Positions 14,967 through 15,384 of a stretch of 15,384 nucleotides of DNA are shown in pieces; within the stretch, counting starts at the first letter, position 1; each line of letters starts with the position of its first letter. A program made the position numbers and the translations under genes. The notes under the pieces were generated by a model. It did no database searches. It was given only the letters and a program-made list of their open reading frames with translations, and was not told the origin of the DNA. This DNA is from Candidatus Altarchaeales archaeon ex4484_96 (GTDB lineage Archaea; Altiarchaeota; Altiarchaeia; IMC4; QMZM01), in contig NJDH01000022.1 in NCBI GenBank assembly GCA_002254405.1, forward strand, positions 1 to 15,384. The letters are read 5' to 3'.

Positions 14967-15000
14967 GCACAGTTCAGTTGGTAGGACGTCGGTCTCTTCT
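14967..15000 (+). other. tRNA-half-like sequence (D-arm and 5' anticodon stem)
   Basis: GTTC (14972-14975), loop AGTTGGTA, then GGAC (14984-14987) is a textbook tRNA D-arm. It is followed by G and then TCGGT (14989-14993), which has the position and look of the 5' anticodon strand, and a CTCTTCT loop. The 3' anticodon strand, T-arm (GTTCRA) and acceptor partner are not found downstream, and position 8 would be C, not T. It is therefore at most a tRNA fragment. It lies across the last codons of the opposite-strand nurA-like gene. Confidence 0.25.
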
Positions 15001-15384
15001 TGTTTTACACAGAATAGAGTCCATCAAAGAAGGCTCCTCCCTGGATAGATGATGAAGCAGTTGCTTTGTGCTCCACTCAGCCTGCTTTTTATCCACTCTA
15101 GCGTCCAGGTGGGCTAAATACATCGGCAGAGGATAACCATAGCTTCTAGAGCCCTGACATAACTCCAAAACCAGCGAGTATATACCGGAAAAATCACCCT
15201 CCCAGGCCGGGACATCAATCCTTAAGGGATTAGACATATAAGTGGGTTGCATATATACTGTGGGGAAAGAAGAGATAAGCGAGGAATTAATCCCCGACTC
15301 GGGTGCAAACCGGGAGCAGGGGGTGAACTCTACAGTACGGTATCTGGCTGATTCAGAAAGCATTTTCAGGATAGATGAGTCCGT
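14974..15384 (-). CDS. nurA: NurA-like 5'-3' nuclease, C-terminal part (runs off the window)
   Basis: The last 136 codons are visible; the frame stays open to the right edge, so the ATG at 15363 is internal and the true start lies outside. The segment IDVPAWEG, then GYPLPMYLAHLDARVDKKQAE in outline (GYP-x-P, then A-H, then a basic residue and V-x-K), resembles the C-terminal end of NurA, the nuclease that works with HerA helicase in DNA-end resection. The catalytic N-terminal acidic motifs are not in the window, so the assignment rests on this end only. HerA is not seen. It is convergent with rpl34e (7-nt gap), and its final residues (KTRRDRRPTN) are encoded by the strand opposite a tRNA-like sequence. 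Confidence 0.6.
   Translation of the reverse strand, partial: TDSSILKMLSESARYRTVEFTPCSRFAPESGINSSLISSFPTVYMQPTYMSNPLRIDVPAWEGDFSGIYSLVLELCQGSRSYGYPLPMYLAHLDARVDKKQAEWSTKQLLHHLSREEPSLMDSILCKTRRDRRPTN

Noticed and set aside
1..15384. CRISPR array, insertion sequence, defence island or prophage
   Set aside because: I found no regularly spaced repeats, transposase, Cas protein, restriction/toxin genes or phage structural genes.

Overview
This window is archaeal chromosome. The evidence is an MCM replicative helicase, archaeal-type adenylate kinase (AdkA), a DUF106 (Ylp1/Oxa1-like) membrane protein next to ribosomal protein L34e, the archaeal thiolase/HMG-CoA synthase/DUF35 cluster, archaeosine-synthesis domains, a presenilin-type membrane protease and a class III (pilin-like) signal peptide. 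Several gene starts lie about 27-30 nt from a TATA box, implying leaderless mRNAs, which is also archaeal. The gene set suggests a euryarchaeal-type lineage, possibly an uncultured one such as Altiarchaeota or a metabolically capable DPANN relative. The sequence alone does not let me name the taxon. The organism makes isoprenoids by the mevalonate route and probably archaeosine in tRNA. It carries at least one histidine-pathway gene.

Layout. (1) 1-170: non-coding, with a nested inverted repeat that could be a structured RNA, a terminator or a MITE-like element. (2) 171-3509, minus strand: a four-gene operon in the order HTH regulator, HMG-CoA synthase, thiolase, DUF35 protein, covering the first committed steps of mevalonate synthesis. 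A strong TATA box sits in front of the regulator. (3) 3641-5704, plus strand: MCM helicase, divergent from that operon. (4) 5804-7409, minus strand: two secreted proteins. One is a cysteine-rich 132-aa protein. The other is a pilin-like protein with a PKD domain and three copies of an unnamed NSH/Cys repeat. (5) 7474-8298, plus strand: a presenilin/signal-peptide-peptidase homologue whose promoter shares one palindromic TATA box with the pilin-like gene. (6) 8284-13416, minus strand: a tightly packed run of an 827-aa coiled-coil protein with winged-helix-like ends, a broken radical SAM (RaSEA-like)-ArcS fusion, an FAH-family enzyme and HisA. (7) 13563-14966, plus strand: adkA, DUF106 and rpl34e, a conserved archaeal segment usually attached to the secY/ribosomal-protein cluster. 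(8) 14974 to the right edge, minus strand: the C-terminal part of a probable NurA nuclease. Its last codons overlap a sequence resembling half of a tRNA.

The most unusual items are the split RaSEA-ArcS fusion (an internal deletion plus frameshift), the coiled-coil protein with putative DNA-binding domains at both ends, the pilin-like NSH-repeat protein sharing a bidirectional promoter with a membrane aspartyl protease, and the tRNA-half-like sequence at the end of nurA. I see no rRNA, complete tRNA, CRISPR array, insertion sequence or obvious defence system.
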